From: an uncultured bacterium
GTDB lineage: Bacteria > Sysuimicrobiota > Sysuimicrobiia > Sysuimicrobiales > Sysuimicrobiaceae
NCBI GenBank assembly: GCA_938028835.1
Contig: CALIMJ010000019.1
Location: 1 to 64,000, forward strand
Length of the DNA: 64,000 nt
Direction: 5' to 3'
Shown: piece after piece, positions 8,100 through 18,461 of the stretch
How positions within the stretch are numbered: position 1 is the stretch's first letter
Layout: every line of letters starts with the position of its first letter
Notes under the pieces: generated by a model
Told to the model about the DNA's origin: nothing
Database searches by the model: none
What the model saw: the letters and a program-made list of their open reading frames with translations, nothing else
Translations under genes and position numbers: made by a program

Positions 8100-8807
8100 A
8101 TGGCGAAGAAGAAGGTGTCCGAGGCCAGGAAGACGGAGAGGAAGCGGGCGCGAAGGGCTGCTCCCCCGAAGCCGGTGAAGCCGGCGCGCAAGCGCAGCAC
8201 GGCGGCCTCGCGGACTCAGGGGGAGGTCAAGCGAACCTCCGCGAGTCAGCGCGCACCTGCTCAGGTGACCTCCTTCAGCCGATCCTCAGGCGGGGCACCT
8301 GCCGGGTCGGTGCTCCTGCGGCCGCCCCGCGTGGACCTGCCCTCGCCCACGGCAGCCCGGCCCGCACCCAGACCCGGTCCGGTGGTAGGCCCGGTGGGCG
8401 GACAGGTGCGGCCCGTGACGCAGGCGGACTACCCGGAGTTCCGACGGCTGCTGCTGGCGGAGCGGGAGCGGCTGCTGCAGGAGCTGGCCACCCTCGGGGA
8501 GCGCCTGCAGCAGGTGGAGGAGATCGGCCTGGTGGAAGCTGCCAACGAGGACGACTACGGGGACGTGGCCTCGGAGGCGTTCGAGCGGGAGAAGGGCTTC
8601 GCCCTGGAGACCTCCGTGCAGGGCATGCTGCGCATGGTGGAGGACGCCCTGCGCAAGCTGGAGGCGGGCACCTACGGCACGTGTGAGAGGTGCGGAGGGC
8701 CCATCGACGTGGAGCGGCTGCGGGCCCTTCCCTTCGCGAGCCTATGCATCCGGTGCAAGGCCGAGCAGGAGCGCGAGAGCGGTTCCGGCAACGGCTGGTC
8801 CGGCTGA
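8100..8807 (+). CDS. DksA/TraR-type zinc-finger protein with a long basic tail
   Basis: The C-terminal ~120 residues form a coiled coil (around LLAERERLLQELATLGERLQ) followed by a four-Cys finger (CERCGGPI...CIRCK). This is the layout of DksA/TraR/YteA proteins that enter the RNA polymerase secondary channel. The first ~100 residues are unusual: a Lys/Arg/Ala/Pro-rich low-complexity tail resembling histone-H1-like or nucleic-acid-binding tails. The ATG at 8100 fits a GGGGGCGAGG ribosome site. The adjacency to lspA, lgt and rluD resembles Bacillota, where a yteA-like or dksA-like gene often precedes lspA. It is likely a transcription modulator; the tail's role is unknown. Confidence 0.85.
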   Translation: MAKKKVSEARKTERKRARRAAPPKPVKPARKRSTAASRTQGEVKRTSASQRAPAQVTSFSRSSGGAPAGSVLLRPPRVDLPSPTAARPAPRPGPVVGPVGGQVRPVTQADYPEFRRLLLAERERLLQELATLGERLQQVEEIGLVEAANEDDYGDVASEAFEREKGFALETSVQGMLRMVEDALRKLEAGTYGTCERCGGPIDVERLRALPFASLCIRCKAEQERESGSGNGWSG

Positions 8808-8842
8808 CCTGGAAGGTCCCGCGGGGTCTGCGGCCGGAGTTC

Positions 8843-9274
8843 GTGGGGACGGGCCTGCTGGTGGCGGCCGTGGACCAGGCTTCCAAGGCCGCGGTGCTGA
8901 ACTTCCTGCAGTTCGGTGAGTCCGTGCCGTTGCTCCCCCCCCTCGTGCGGCTCACGCTGTGGCGCAACACCGGGATCGCCTTCGGGCTGCTCAGCGGTGC
9001 CAGCGAGTGGGTGGGCGTGGCGGCGGTCCTCGCTGCAGCCTGGCTGGTCCTGCACCACCGGCACCGGTGGGACGACTCCCCGGTCATCCGGGTCGGTATG
9101 GGGATGGTGCTGGGGGGTGCTGTCGGGAACCTAGCGGATCGGGTGCGGTACGGCTACGTGGTGGACTTCGTGCAGCTGCCGTACTGGCCGATCTTCAACG
9201 TGGCGGACGCCTGCATCGTGGCCGGGGGCGTGTTGCTAGCCCTGGGCAGCCTGCGGGCCGGACGGCCCCTGTAG
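8843..9274 (+). CDS. lspA: Lipoprotein signal peptidase (signal peptidase II)
   Basis: LspA is the membrane aspartyl protease that removes the signal peptide of diacylglyceryl-prolipoproteins. Four hydrophobic segments are visible. Both catalytic Asp are in their motifs: GNLADR (Asp99 from the start chosen) and FNVADACI (Asp122). The frame is open upstream into the DksA-like gene; GTG 8843 gives 143 residues and follows a weak GGCCGGAG. A start a little upstream cannot be excluded. The partner enzyme Lgt follows 16 nt downstream, so the two lipoprotein-processing genes appear co-transcribed. Confidence 0.93.
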   Translation: MGTGLLVAAVDQASKAAVLNFLQFGESVPLLPPLVRLTLWRNTGIAFGLLSGASEWVGVAAVLAAAWLVLHHRHRWDDSPVIRVGMGMVLGGAVGNLADRVRYGYVVDFVQLPYWPIFNVADACIVAGGVLLALGSLRAGRPL

Positions 9275-10014
9275 CCAGGGAGGCTGAGCGGTGGAAGGCA
9301 CCCTCTTCCGGATCGCAGGCGTGGGCGTCTCCGTCTACGGGCTGTTCCTGCTGGCCGGCTTCGGTATCGGGCTGCTCCGGCTCGTCCGCAATGCCGGGCG
9401 GGCCGGCCTGACGCGGGCCGAGGCGACCGACGTCGGCCTGTACCTGCTGCTGGCGGGGCTGGTGGGAGCTCGGGCCGGTCACGTCCTGGCGCACGCCGGA
9501 GCTTACGTGGCGGATCCCCTGCGAGCGATCCGCATCTGGCAGGACGGGGGCCTGGCCTTCTACGGGGGCGTGGCGGCGTGCGGGGTGGCCGCGCGAGCGG
9601 TGCGCCCGGACCGCTGGGTGGCGGTCCTGGATGCGGTAGCGGCACCCGCGGCAGCTGGCTACGCCTTGGGCGTGCTGGGGGCTCTGTGGGGCGGACTCTT
9701 CTTGGGACGGCCCACGGACCTGCCGTGGGCCGTGGACGTGGGGGGGACGTTGCGCCACCCTGTGGCGGCGTACCTGTCGCTGGCCTCGCTGGGGGCCTAC
9801 CGGGTCCTGGAGGCCATGGCCCGGTCGGAACACCCGCCCGGTCAGGTGACGCTGACCTATCTGGTGCTCCACGGGACCGCCCGGTTCGCCGCGGACCTGT
9901 TCGTGGACCCCAACGCCACCTCCGCGGTGGTGGGGCCGTTCACCCTCGGCCAGCTGAGCTCCGGGGTTGTGACACTAGGCGCTACGGCAGGCCTGTGGGC
10001 GTTGGGAAGGACCC

Positions 10015-11531
<1,517 letters not shown>

Positions 11532-11537
11532 TCCGAG

Positions 11538-13211
11538 TCACGGGCCCTCCGGGGGCGCGGGGCTGACCCGCAGGGTCCGTTCCTCCCGGTAGGTGACGCG
11601 ACCTGGCAGGCCGCCGGGTACGCGCCGGACGAAGCGCCGCTCCGTGTAGTCCACGTCCACCAGAGGCGCCGTGCGGGCACCGCTGTAGTACGCCGCCAGG
11701 GCGGCCACACGCCGCAGGGTGTGTTCCGAGGGCACGCGGCCTGCGGTCTTCAACACCACGTGGGCTCCCGGGACGCCCCGGGCGTGGAACCACAGATCCC
11801 GGGGCCCGGCCAGCTGGAAGGTCACCCGGTCGTTGTCCCGGTTAGACCGTCCCACGAGGACCTGGAAACCGTCTACGGTGAACGCGCGGGGAGCGGAGCG
11901 GGCGGGCCGTCCGCGGCGGGGGCGCGCGCCCGGCAGCTCCACGGCCAACTCCTCCAGCTCCTGGTGCGTGGTGGCGCACTCCGCGTGGACCCGGAGGCTG
12001 TCCAGGAATTCCACCTCCTGCTGGAGGGTTGCCAGTCGGTGCGGGAGGGCCCGGAGGGCGGCCCGCAGTTTCGCGTACCGGCGGAAGTACTCCTGCGCGT
12101 TCTCCACCGCGGTGCGGGACGGGTCGAGGGGGATGTCCACGGGCTGGCCCTGGTAGCCGGGCAGGCGCACCGAGCTTGAGCCCCTCGGGACCTGACCGCT
12201 GTAGGCCAGGAGCAACGTTCCCCACTCCCGGAGTCGGTCGGCGTTTTGGGCTTCCTGCAGGTCTGCCCGTACCTGCTGCAGGGCCGTGGTCTTGCGCTCC
12301 GCCAGCGCGCGGATGCGCGACACCAACGCCTGCCGCGCCGCCTCTAGGCGCGCGGTCCGGGCCCGGACGTCCACCACCCGCTCCAGGGCCTCGCTCATGC
12401 GGACTCTGCGGGCCGGAAGGTCTTTCAGGCAGCCGTAGGCAAAGGGGGCAAAGGCGACGGGTGCGGGGTCGGCACCGTACAGGTGCGGGTCGAACCGGCC
12501 TGAGGCGACCCAATCCCGGAGTTCCTCCAGCAGCTCCGCCAGGGCGCGGGCTCGCGCGGGCTCGCAGGTGGTGGCCTCGGGATCCCCCGTGCGCCAGGCC
12601 AGCTCGTAGGCCAGGAGGGGCCCGACTCCCGCCACGCAGCGCAGCAGGGCCTGCCAAAGGGGCTGTGGGACCTGATGGAGGCAGTCCACAAGGGCGGCCG
12701 CGTCCAGCTCTCCGGGCCTTGGCCTGGGATCTGGGGGCGGCGGCCGGTACGGGAGCCCTGGCAGGAGCGGCCGCACGCGGGACCGCTCGGGAGGGACAGG
12801 CCGGGCCACCCCCACCACCAGGTCGCCGCGCACCAGCACCAGGTTGGCGTGCTTGCCCATGGGCTCCGCCACAAGCCGGTAGGGTCCGTCCGCGGCCTGC
12901 ACGTGGAAGTCCACCACCCGCTCGAAGGGAGGTTGCTCCGCCGCCACCACCCTGCTGCCTGCCAGGCGGGCGCGCAACAGGTCGGCAAAAGCACCGGGCA
13001 CGGAGTCGGAGGACCGACGCCGGAGGAAGTGCACGCGCGGCCACGCGGGGTCGGCGCTCAGCAGCAATGGGTCGCGGTGGGTGCGCAGGACCACCTCGTG
13101 GGGGCCGACGGGTTCGACCCGCAGGACCCGCAGGGGCAGGTGCTGGCGCACTTCCTGGACCACCGCGGACAGCACCACGCTGTCGAAGGTGGGAACGGGG
13201 GCACCTGGCAT
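11538..13211 (-). CDS. rqcH: RqcH/FbpA-like NFACT protein (ribosome-associated quality control)
   Basis: The 557-residue protein has the NFACT layout. An N-terminal NFACT-N domain (FDSVVLSAVVQEVR...GKHANLVLV) is followed by helix-hairpin and coiled-coil segments around residues 270-400 and a C-terminal NFACT-R domain (GRSNRDNDRVTF...DLWFHARGVPGAHVVLK). Bacterial RqcH binds obstructed 50S subunits and recruits tRNA-Ala to add C-terminal alanine tails. It ends 6 nt from pyrR on the opposite strand and is divergent from yicC. A TATGAT hexamer lies only 9 nt before the ATG, so the message may be leaderless. Older names include fibronectin-binding protein FbpA. Confidence 0.92.
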   Translation of the reverse strand: MPGAPVPTFDSVVLSAVVQEVRQHLPLRVLRVEPVGPHEVVLRTHRDPLLLSADPAWPRVHFLRRRSSDSVPGAFADLLRARLAGSRVVAAEQPPFERVVDFHVQAADGPYRLVAEPMGKHANLVLVRGDLVVGVARPVPPERSRVRPLLPGLPYRPPPPDPRPRPGELDAAALVDCLHQVPQPLWQALLRCVAGVGPLLAYELAWRTGDPEATTCEPARARALAELLEELRDWVASGRFDPHLYGADPAPVAFAPFAYGCLKDLPARRVRMSEALERVVDVRARTARLEAARQALVSRIRALAERKTTALQQVRADLQEAQNADRLREWGTLLLAYSGQVPRGSSSVRLPGYQGQPVDIPLDPSRTAVENAQEYFRRYAKLRAALRALPHRLATLQQEVEFLDSLRVHAECATTHQELEELAVELPGARPRRGRPARSAPRAFTVDGFQVLVGRSNRDNDRVTFQLAGPRDLWFHARGVPGAHVVLKTAGRVPSEHTLRRVAALAAYYSGARTAPLVDVDYTERRFVRRVPGGLPGRVTYREERTLRVSPAPPEGP

Positions 13212-13215
13212 CCGG

Positions 13216-13261
13216 GGCTTATCATACTAGTGCCGGCGCCGGTGGCGCCGGCGGAGGCTCG
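13216..13261. promoter_or_regulatory. Divergent rqcH/yicC control region with a 9-bp hairpin
   Basis: The 50-bp spacer holds an AT-rich palindromic-looking core (TTATCATACTAG), read as TATGAT on the minus strand and as TATCAT or TACTAG on the plus strand. It also holds a perfect hairpin GCCGGCGCC-GGT-GGCGCCGGC (13232-13252) that abuts the yicC ribosome binding site GGAGG at 13253. The hairpin could hide or expose that site; this is an inference. Confidence 0.45.
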
Positions 13262-14152
13262 GTGGTCCGCAGCATGACGGGGTACGGCGCCGCGGAGCCG
13301 TCCGCGGACGGCGGACGGTGGTGGGTGGAGGTGCGCTCCACCAACCACCGGTTCCTGGAGGTGGTCGTGCGCCTGCCGCGGGAGCTTGGGGCCCTGGAAG
13401 ACCGGGTGCGGGCCGCGGTGGCGGAGCGCGTGCGGCGGGGCCGCGTGGAGGTGCTGGTGCGGGAGGACTCCGGCTTGCGGCCGCGGGAGGCGGTGGTGGA
13501 CACCGCGCTGGCCCGGCGGTACGCGGACGCCCTGGAGCGGTTGCGGCGGGAGCTAGGGCTCGCCGAGCCGGTGACCCTGGGCGCGCTTCTGGCCCTCCCG
13601 GAGGTGGTTCGCCTGGAGGAGACGCGGCCGGATCCAGAGGCCACGTGGGAGACCCTGCAGCCGGTGCTGCGCCGAGCCCTGGACCGGCTGGTGGACATGC
13701 GGGCGGCGGAGGGCGGCCGGCTGGCGGCGGACCTGCGAGAGCGGCTGAGCCGGCTGGAGGGGTGGGTGGAACGCGTAGCGCGGCGGGCGGAGGAGCTGCC
13801 TCGGGCGTACGCGCAGCGTCTGCGGCAGCGGGTGGCGGAGCTGCTGCGCTCCCTGGACGTGGACCAGACGCCCGACGAGGCGCGCCTGGCCCTGGAGGTG
13901 GCGGCCTTCGCGGACCGGTGTGATGTGCGGGAGGAGCTGGTCCGGCTGCGCAGCCACCTGCAGGAGGCTCGCGCGCTGCTGGAGGGATCGGACGGGTCTG
14001 TGGGCCGCAAGCTAGAGTTCCTCCTGCAGGAGATGCAGCGGGAGGTGAACACGGTGGGGTCCAAGGCCGCGGACCTGGAGGTGACCCGCGCGGTGGTGGA
14101 GATGAAGTCGGAGCTGGAGGCGATTCGGGAGCAGGTGCAGAACGTGGAGTGA
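13262..14152 (+). CDS. yicC: YicC family endoribonuclease
   Basis: YicC proteins are endoribonucleases linked to RNA turnover and stress adaptation. The start [12 protein letters not shown] is diagnostic, as is the C-terminal [20 protein letters not shown]. The long helical middle is rich in Arg/Glu coiled-coil heptads. I take GTG 13262, 4 nt after GGAGG; the ATG of MTGYG 12 nt further on is an alternative. Length (296 aa) is normal. It leads the yicC-remA-kinase-coaC-priA cluster typical of Bacillota. Confidence 0.93.
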   Translation: MVRSMTGYGAAEPSADGGRWWVEVRSTNHRFLEVVVRLPRELGALEDRVRAAVAERVRRGRVEVLVREDSGLRPREAVVDTALARRYADALERLRRELGLAEPVTLGALLALPEVVRLEETRPDPEATWETLQPVLRRALDRLVDMRAAEGGRLAADLRERLSRLEGWVERVARRAEELPRAYAQRLRQRVAELLRSLDVDQTPDEARLALEVAAFADRCDVREELVRLRSHLQEARALLEGSDGSVGRKLEFLLQEMQREVNTVGSKAADLEVTRAVVEMKSELEAIREQVQNVE

Positions 14153-14156
14153 GGCC

Positions 14157-14426
14157 GTGGAACCCAGACTCATCCACATCGGGTTCGGCAACGTGGTGGC
14201 CGCCCACCGGATCGTGGCCATCGTGAGCCCCGACAGCGCGCCCATCAAGCGCATCATCCAGGAGGCGCGGGAGAACGGGTCGCTCATCGACGCCACGTAC
14301 GGGCGGCGGACGCGGGCGGTGGTGATCACCGACAGCGGCCACGTGGTGCTCTCCGCGGTGCAACCGGAGACCGTGGCGCACCGCTTCCTGTCCCGGGAGC
14401 CGGCGGAGGAGGCGGAGGAAGCGTAG
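14157..14426 (+). CDS. remA: RemA/DUF370 family regulatory protein
   Basis: An 89-residue protein with the complete RemA/DUF370 pattern: [10 protein letters not shown], the basic [20 protein letters not shown] and [20 protein letters not shown]. In Bacillus RemA oligomerises and activates matrix and osmoprotection genes as a DNA-binding protein. The GTG start lies 4 nt after the yicC stop, indicating coupling. The C-terminal ~15 residues are an acidic Glu-rich tail. Confidence 0.95.
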   Translation: MEPRLIHIGFGNVVAAHRIVAIVSPDSAPIKRIIQEARENGSLIDATYGRRTRAVVITDSGHVVLSAVQPETVAHRFLSREPAEEAEEA

Positions 14427-14443
14427 CGGTCCCGGAGGCGCAG

Positions 14444-14974
14444 GTGATCGTCACCGTCAGCGGGCTCATCGCCAGCGGCAAGACCACGCAGGCCAGGGCC
14501 CTCGCCGAACGGCTGGGGCTGCGGTACCTGTCCGCAGGCGAGGTCATGCGCCGGTGGGCGCGGGAACGGGGCGTCAACCTCCTGCGCTTCTCCGAGATGG
14601 CCGAGCAGGATCACACCATCGACCGGGAGCTGGACCGTCTGCAGGTGGAGATGGCGCGGGAGGGCAACGCGGTGGTGGACTCCCGCCTGAGCGGCTGGTT
14701 CGTGCCCGCCACCATGAAGGTGTGGCTGCGCGCTCCCCTGGAGGTCCGGGCCCAGCGGGTGGCGGAGCGGGAAGGGGTGGAGTTGCAGGTGGCGCTGGAG
14801 GAGCTGCAGCGGCGGGAGGCCAGCGAGCGCCGGCGCTACCGGGCCATCTACGGCATCGACCTGGACGACCTGTCGCCGTACCACGTGGTGGTGGACACCC
14901 ACCGGTGGGAACGGGACGAGGTCACGCGGGCCCTGGTGCACTTGGCGCAGGCCCTCATGGAGCGGGTGCGGTGA
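14444..14974 (+). CDS. Cytidylate kinase-like P-loop kinase (archaeal-type)
   Basis: The 176-residue protein has a P-loop GLIASGKTTQ (residues 7-16) and the sequence pattern of the short archaeal-type (d)CMP kinases/AAA_17-like kinases: LGLRYLSAGEVMR, then DHTIDRELDR and AVVDSRLSGWF. It probably phosphorylates CMP/dCMP. In most Bacillota this position, between remA and rpoZ/coaBC, is occupied by guanylate kinase. Neither gmk nor rpoZ is present here. GTG 14444 follows a GGAGG at 14433-14437. It overlaps the next gene by 4 nt. Confidence 0.82.
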   Translation: MIVTVSGLIASGKTTQARALAERLGLRYLSAGEVMRRWARERGVNLLRFSEMAEQDHTIDRELDRLQVEMAREGNAVVDSRLSGWFVPATMKVWLRAPLEVRAQRVAEREGVELQVALEELQRREASERRRYRAIYGIDLDDLSPYHVVVDTHRWERDEVTRALVHLAQALMERVR

Positions 14975-15525
14975 AGGACCGCACGGTGGTGGTGGGGGTG
15001 TGCGGGAGCGTCGCGGCCTTCAAGGCCGCGGCGCTCGTGAGCGCGCTGCGCCGGGAGGGTGCGTCCGTGTGGGTGGCCGTCACCCGGTCGGGCAGGAGGT
15101 TCGTGGGGGAGTCCACCCTCCGGGCCCTGTCCAACCACCCGGTCCTGGTGGACCTGTGGGACCCTCAAGGCGCGGAGGCCGAGCCGCACGTGGCGTTGGG
15201 GGAACGGGCGGAGCTGGTGGTGGTGGCGCCCGCCACCGCGCACACCCTGGCCAAGTTGGCCCTGGGGCTTGCGGATGACCCGGTGAGTGCGGTGGTTTTG
15301 AGCACGCGGGCGCCGGTGCTTTTGGCGCCCGCCATGGCGGAAGCCATGTGGTTGCACCCCGTCACCCAGCGCAACGTGCAGACGCTGCGGGAGATGGGGT
15401 ACCGATTCGTGGGCCCCCGCTACGGCCGGCTGGCGTCCGGCCGCGAGGGCTGGGGCAGGATGGCCGAGCCCGAGGAGATCCTCGAGGCCGCGCGGGCCTT
15501 GCTGCAGCCGCAGGCCCAGGGCTAG
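14971..15525 (+). CDS. Solo CoaC-like flavoprotein (phosphopantothenoylcysteine decarboxylase half)
   Basis: A 184-residue HFCD-fold flavoprotein matching only the CoaC half of CoaBC. The phosphate-binding start (VCGSVAAFKAAAL) and the catalytic-His segment EPHVALGE (His73) are kept. The usual PATANT reads PATAHT, and the PxMNxxMW motif reads PAMAEAMW (Asn to Ala123), which in CoaC enzymes removes a key Asn. The CoaB ligase domain is absent; priA follows directly. Position between the kinase and priA is that of coaBC. It may be a diverged CoaC with CoaB elsewhere, or a related FMN-dependent decarboxylase. Confidence 0.75.
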   Translation: MKDRTVVVGVCGSVAAFKAAALVSALRREGASVWVAVTRSGRRFVGESTLRALSNHPVLVDLWDPQGAEAEPHVALGERAELVVVAPATAHTLAKLALGLADDPVSAVVLSTRAPVLLAPAMAEAMWLHPVTQRNVQTLREMGYRFVGPRYGRLASGREGWGRMAEPEEILEAARALLQPQAQG

Positions 15526-15570
15526 ACACGTATCCTCCGGGGCCCGGCGCGGAAACGGAGCCGGTGAACC

Positions 15571-17949
15571 GTGTACGTCCTGGTCCTGCCGGACACCCCG
15601 GGGCCCCCGGCGGGTCCCCTTCACTACTCGTTGCCCGACGAGCTGGGCCCGGTGCCTGTGGGCTCCCGGGTGCTGGTCCCGCTGGCGGGCCGTACGGTCC
15701 CCGGTTTCGTGGTGGGCTTCGACCCAGAGGCTCCCGTACGGCAGGTGCTGCCGGTACGCGGGGTCCTCTCCCGCACGCCGCTGTTCGGGGAGGAGGCCTG
15801 GGCCCTGGCTTGCTGGGTGGCGGAGCGGTACCTGGCTCACCCCAGGGACGCGCTGCGGGCGGCCTTCCCCTCCGAAGCCCTGTCCCGTGTGGTGCGCCGC
15901 GTGTGCTTGGTGCGGGAACCCGAGGGCCGTCTGCGGGCTGACCCCGCGGTGGCCTCGCTGCTGCACCGGCTGAGGTCTGGGCCTGTCCCGGAGCAGGAGC
16001 TGGTTGTCACGCGGGAGCTGCGGCGCGCGCTGGCCCGCCTGCGGCGGGCAGGCTGCGTGGAGCAGGAGCTGGAGGCCCTTCCGCCCCCGGCGCGGCCAGC
16101 AAGGGAAACCGTGGTCCGGCTCGCGCTCCCACCGGAACGGGCCTGGGAGCTGGTGGGGCTCTGGCGCCGGCGGGCGCCCCGCAGGGCCGCGGCCTTGGAG
16201 AAGCTCCTGCAGTCCTTGGAGGTGCCGAAGTCGGAGCTGTCGCGGGCGGTGGGGCCGGGGACGGTCCGGGGGCTGGTGGAGGGCGGCGTGGCCACAGAGC
16301 AGGTGGTGGAGGTGGTGCGAGACCCTCTGCGGGGGGCGTTCCGGGAAGACGGGCCGTGGCAGGAGCCCACCCGTGAGCAGCTGGCCGCGTGTCAGGCCGT
16401 CCAGCAGGCCCTCGGGAGAGGGCAGCACCGGGTGTTCCTGCTCCACGGGGTCACGGGAAGCGGGAAGACCGAGGTGTATCTGCGGTGCGCGGCCGAGGCG
16501 GTGGCGGGCGGAGGCCAGGTGCTGGTCCTGGTCCCGGAGATCGTGCTGGCACCGCAGACCGTGGCGCGGTTTCTGGGACGTTTCGGGGACCGCGTGGCGG
16601 TGCTGCACAGCCAGCTCACCGCGGGCGAGCGGTTCGACACGTGGCGGCGCCTGCACGCGGGGCAGTTGGACGTGGTGGTGGGCACCCGGTCCGCGGTGTT
16701 CGCACCGCTGCCGCGGCTGAGGTTGGTGGTGGTGGACGAGGAGCACGAGACCGCCTACAAGCAGCCGCAGTCGCCCCGCTACCACGCCCGCGAGGTGGCC
16801 GTGGAACGGGCGCGGCGGTCCGGGGCACCCGTCATCCTGGGCAGTGCCACGCCCGCGGTGGAGTCCCTGTGGCGGGCGCAGTGCGGTGTGTGGGAGTACG
16901 TACGGCTGTCCCGTCGGGTGCTGGACCGCCCCCTCCCTGAAGTACAGGTGGTGGACATGCGTACGCAGGGCGGGCGGTCGGTTTTCAGTCGACCCCTGGT
17001 AGAGGCCCTGCGGGCGCACCTGGATCGGGGAGACCAGATCCTGCTGTACGTGAACCGTCGGGGCTACGCGGCCTGCCTGGTGTGCCGGGAGTGCGGGTTC
17101 GTGCCCCGCTGCCACCGGTGCGCGGTGTCCCTGACCTTCCACCTGGCCAACCGCACCCTGAGGTGCCACTACTGTGGCCGGGTCCTGCGGGCGCCCAGCA
17201 CGTGCCCGTCGTGCGGGGGCGTGGAGCTGCGGTCGTACGGCCCCGGAACCCAGCGGGTGGAGGAGGCGGTGCGCAGCCTGTTCCCCAGCGTGCCGGTCGC
17301 TCGGGCCGATCGCGACACCCTGTCGGGCCGGGGCGCGCACGCCAGGCTGGTGGAGCAGCTCAGGCGCAAAGAGGTGCGGGTGCTCGTGGGTACGCAGGTG
17401 GTGGCCAAGGGTCTGGATCTCCCGGAGGTCGGACTAGTGGGCGTGGTGGCCGCGGACGTGGCCCTGTCCCTGCCCGACTTCCGGGCCGGCGAGCGAACCC
17501 TACAGCAGCTGGTGCAGGTGGCGGGCCGGGCCGGGCGCGGGGACCGTCCGGGTCGCGTGGTGGTGCAGACGTACCAGCCGGAGCACCCCGCCATCCGCGC
17601 CGCCGCACAGCACGACGTGCTGGGCTTCTACCAGGGGGAGTGGGAGGACCGGCGCCGCACGGGCTACCCGCCGTTTGCTAGTCTCGTGCACGTGGTCCTG
17701 AGCTCCCGCAGCGAGGCCCACGCCGCGGAGGCCAGCCGGACGGTCGCGGAGCGGGTGCGGGGAGCCGAGGTCCTGGGTCCCTCGCCCGCGCCCCTGAGTC
17801 CCTTGCGCGGCTGGTTCCGGTGGCGCCTGGTGGTGCGGGCTGCGGACGACCACACGGCTCGGGAGGCGGTGCGGGAGGCCCTCGCGGGCTGGCGCAGGCC
17901 CGCGGACGTGCGGGTGGCGGTGGACGTGGACCCGCTGGAGATGCTGTAG
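15571..17949 (+). CDS. priA: Primosomal replication restart helicase PriA
   Basis: PriA reloads the replisome at stalled forks. The 792-residue protein has the N-terminal DNA-binding domain, a Walker A motif GVTGSGKTEVY (about residue 293) and a DEEH box (about residue 389). Zinc-binding Cys follow in CLVCRECG, CHRC, CHYCG and CPSCGG, together with conserved helicase motifs GTQVVAKG and QVAGRAGRG. Start is GTG 15571. It is in the coaBC-priA-def-fmt order common in Bacillota and Actinomycetota. Confidence 0.96.
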   Translation: MYVLVLPDTPGPPAGPLHYSLPDELGPVPVGSRVLVPLAGRTVPGFVVGFDPEAPVRQVLPVRGVLSRTPLFGEEAWALACWVAERYLAHPRDALRAAFPSEALSRVVRRVCLVREPEGRLRADPAVASLLHRLRSGPVPEQELVVTRELRRALARLRRAGCVEQELEALPPPARPARETVVRLALPPERAWELVGLWRRRAPRRAAALEKLLQSLEVPKSELSRAVGPGTVRGLVEGGVATEQVVEVVRDPLRGAFREDGPWQEPTREQLAACQAVQQALGRGQHRVFLLHGVTGSGKTEVYLRCAAEAVAGGGQVLVLVPEIVLAPQTVARFLGRFGDRVAVLHSQLTAGERFDTWRRLHAGQLDVVVGTRSAVFAPLPRLRLVVVDEEHETAYKQPQSPRYHAREVAVERARRSGAPVILGSATPAVESLWRAQCGVWEYVRLSRRVLDRPLPEVQVVDMRTQGGRSVFSRPLVEALRAHLDRGDQILLYVNRRGYAACLVCRECGFVPRCHRCAVSLTFHLANRTLRCHYCGRVLRAPSTCPSCGGVELRSYGPGTQRVEEAVRSLFPSVPVARADRDTLSGRGAHARLVEQLRRKEVRVLVGTQVVAKGLDLPEVGLVGVVAADVALSLPDFRAGERTLQQLVQVAGRAGRGDRPGRVVVQTYQPEHPAIRAAAQHDVLGFYQGEWEDRRRTGYPPFASLVHVVLSSRSEAHAAEASRTVAERVRGAEVLGPSPAPLSPLRGWFRWRLVVRAADDHTAREAVREALAGWRRPADVRVAVDVDPLEML

Positions 17950-17962
17950 ACTCGGATTCGGA

Positions 17963-18454
17963 ATGCGGATCCTCACCGTGGACGGACCCGGAGGTGCGGT
18001 CCTGCGGAAGCGGGCACGGTCCGTGGGCCGCCTGACCCAGGAGGTCGTGCGCCTGATGGACGAGATGGTGGAGGTCATGCGCCGGGCACCGGGCGTGGGC
18101 CTGGCCGCGCCGCAGGTGGGATACAGTCTCCGCGTCATCGTGGTGGAGTACGACGGACAGCTGTACCAGCTGGCGGACCCCGAGATCACGTACCGGGAGG
18201 GGGAGGAGCTGGGACAGGAGGGCTGTCTGTCGCTGCCGGGGGTTCTGTGCGACGTGCGACGGAGCACCCGGGTGGTGGTGCGCGGGAAGAACCGACGCGG
18301 CAGGACCGTGACCGTGCGCGCGGACGGGTGGCTGGCCCGGATCTTCCAGCACGAGGTGGACCACCTGGACGGGATCCTGATCACCGACCGGGTGGAAAGC
18401 CCTGCCGACATCCACTACGTGGATCGGGAGCGGGTGGGCGAGGTGGTGGGCTGA
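17963..18454 (+). CDS. def: Peptide deformylase
   Basis: Def removes the N-formyl group from nascent proteins. All three motifs are present: GVGLAAPQVG, EGCLSLPG with metal ligand Cys88, and QHEVDHLDG with His130, Glu131 and His134. Length 163 aa is normal. It starts 14 nt after priA, and the formyltransferase gene fmt follows 7 nt downstream, the usual functional pair. Confidence 0.97.
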   Translation: MRILTVDGPGGAVLRKRARSVGRLTQEVVRLMDEMVEVMRRAPGVGLAAPQVGYSLRVIVVEYDGQLYQLADPEITYREGEELGQEGCLSLPGVLCDVRRSTRVVVRGKNRRGRTVTVRADGWLARIFQHEVDHLDGILITDRVESPADIHYVDRERVGEVVG

Positions 18455-18461
18455 GGCCGCG

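Noticed and set aside
12029-13261. In-frame extension of yicC far upstream, opposite rqcH
   Set aside because: The extension is Pro/Gly/Arg-rich antisense sequence; yicC homology starts at 13262 behind a ribosome site.
14848-17340. Long minus-strand open frame opposite coaC and priA
   Set aside because: It is a GC-rich shadow of priA with implausible composition; the plus strand has complete motifs.
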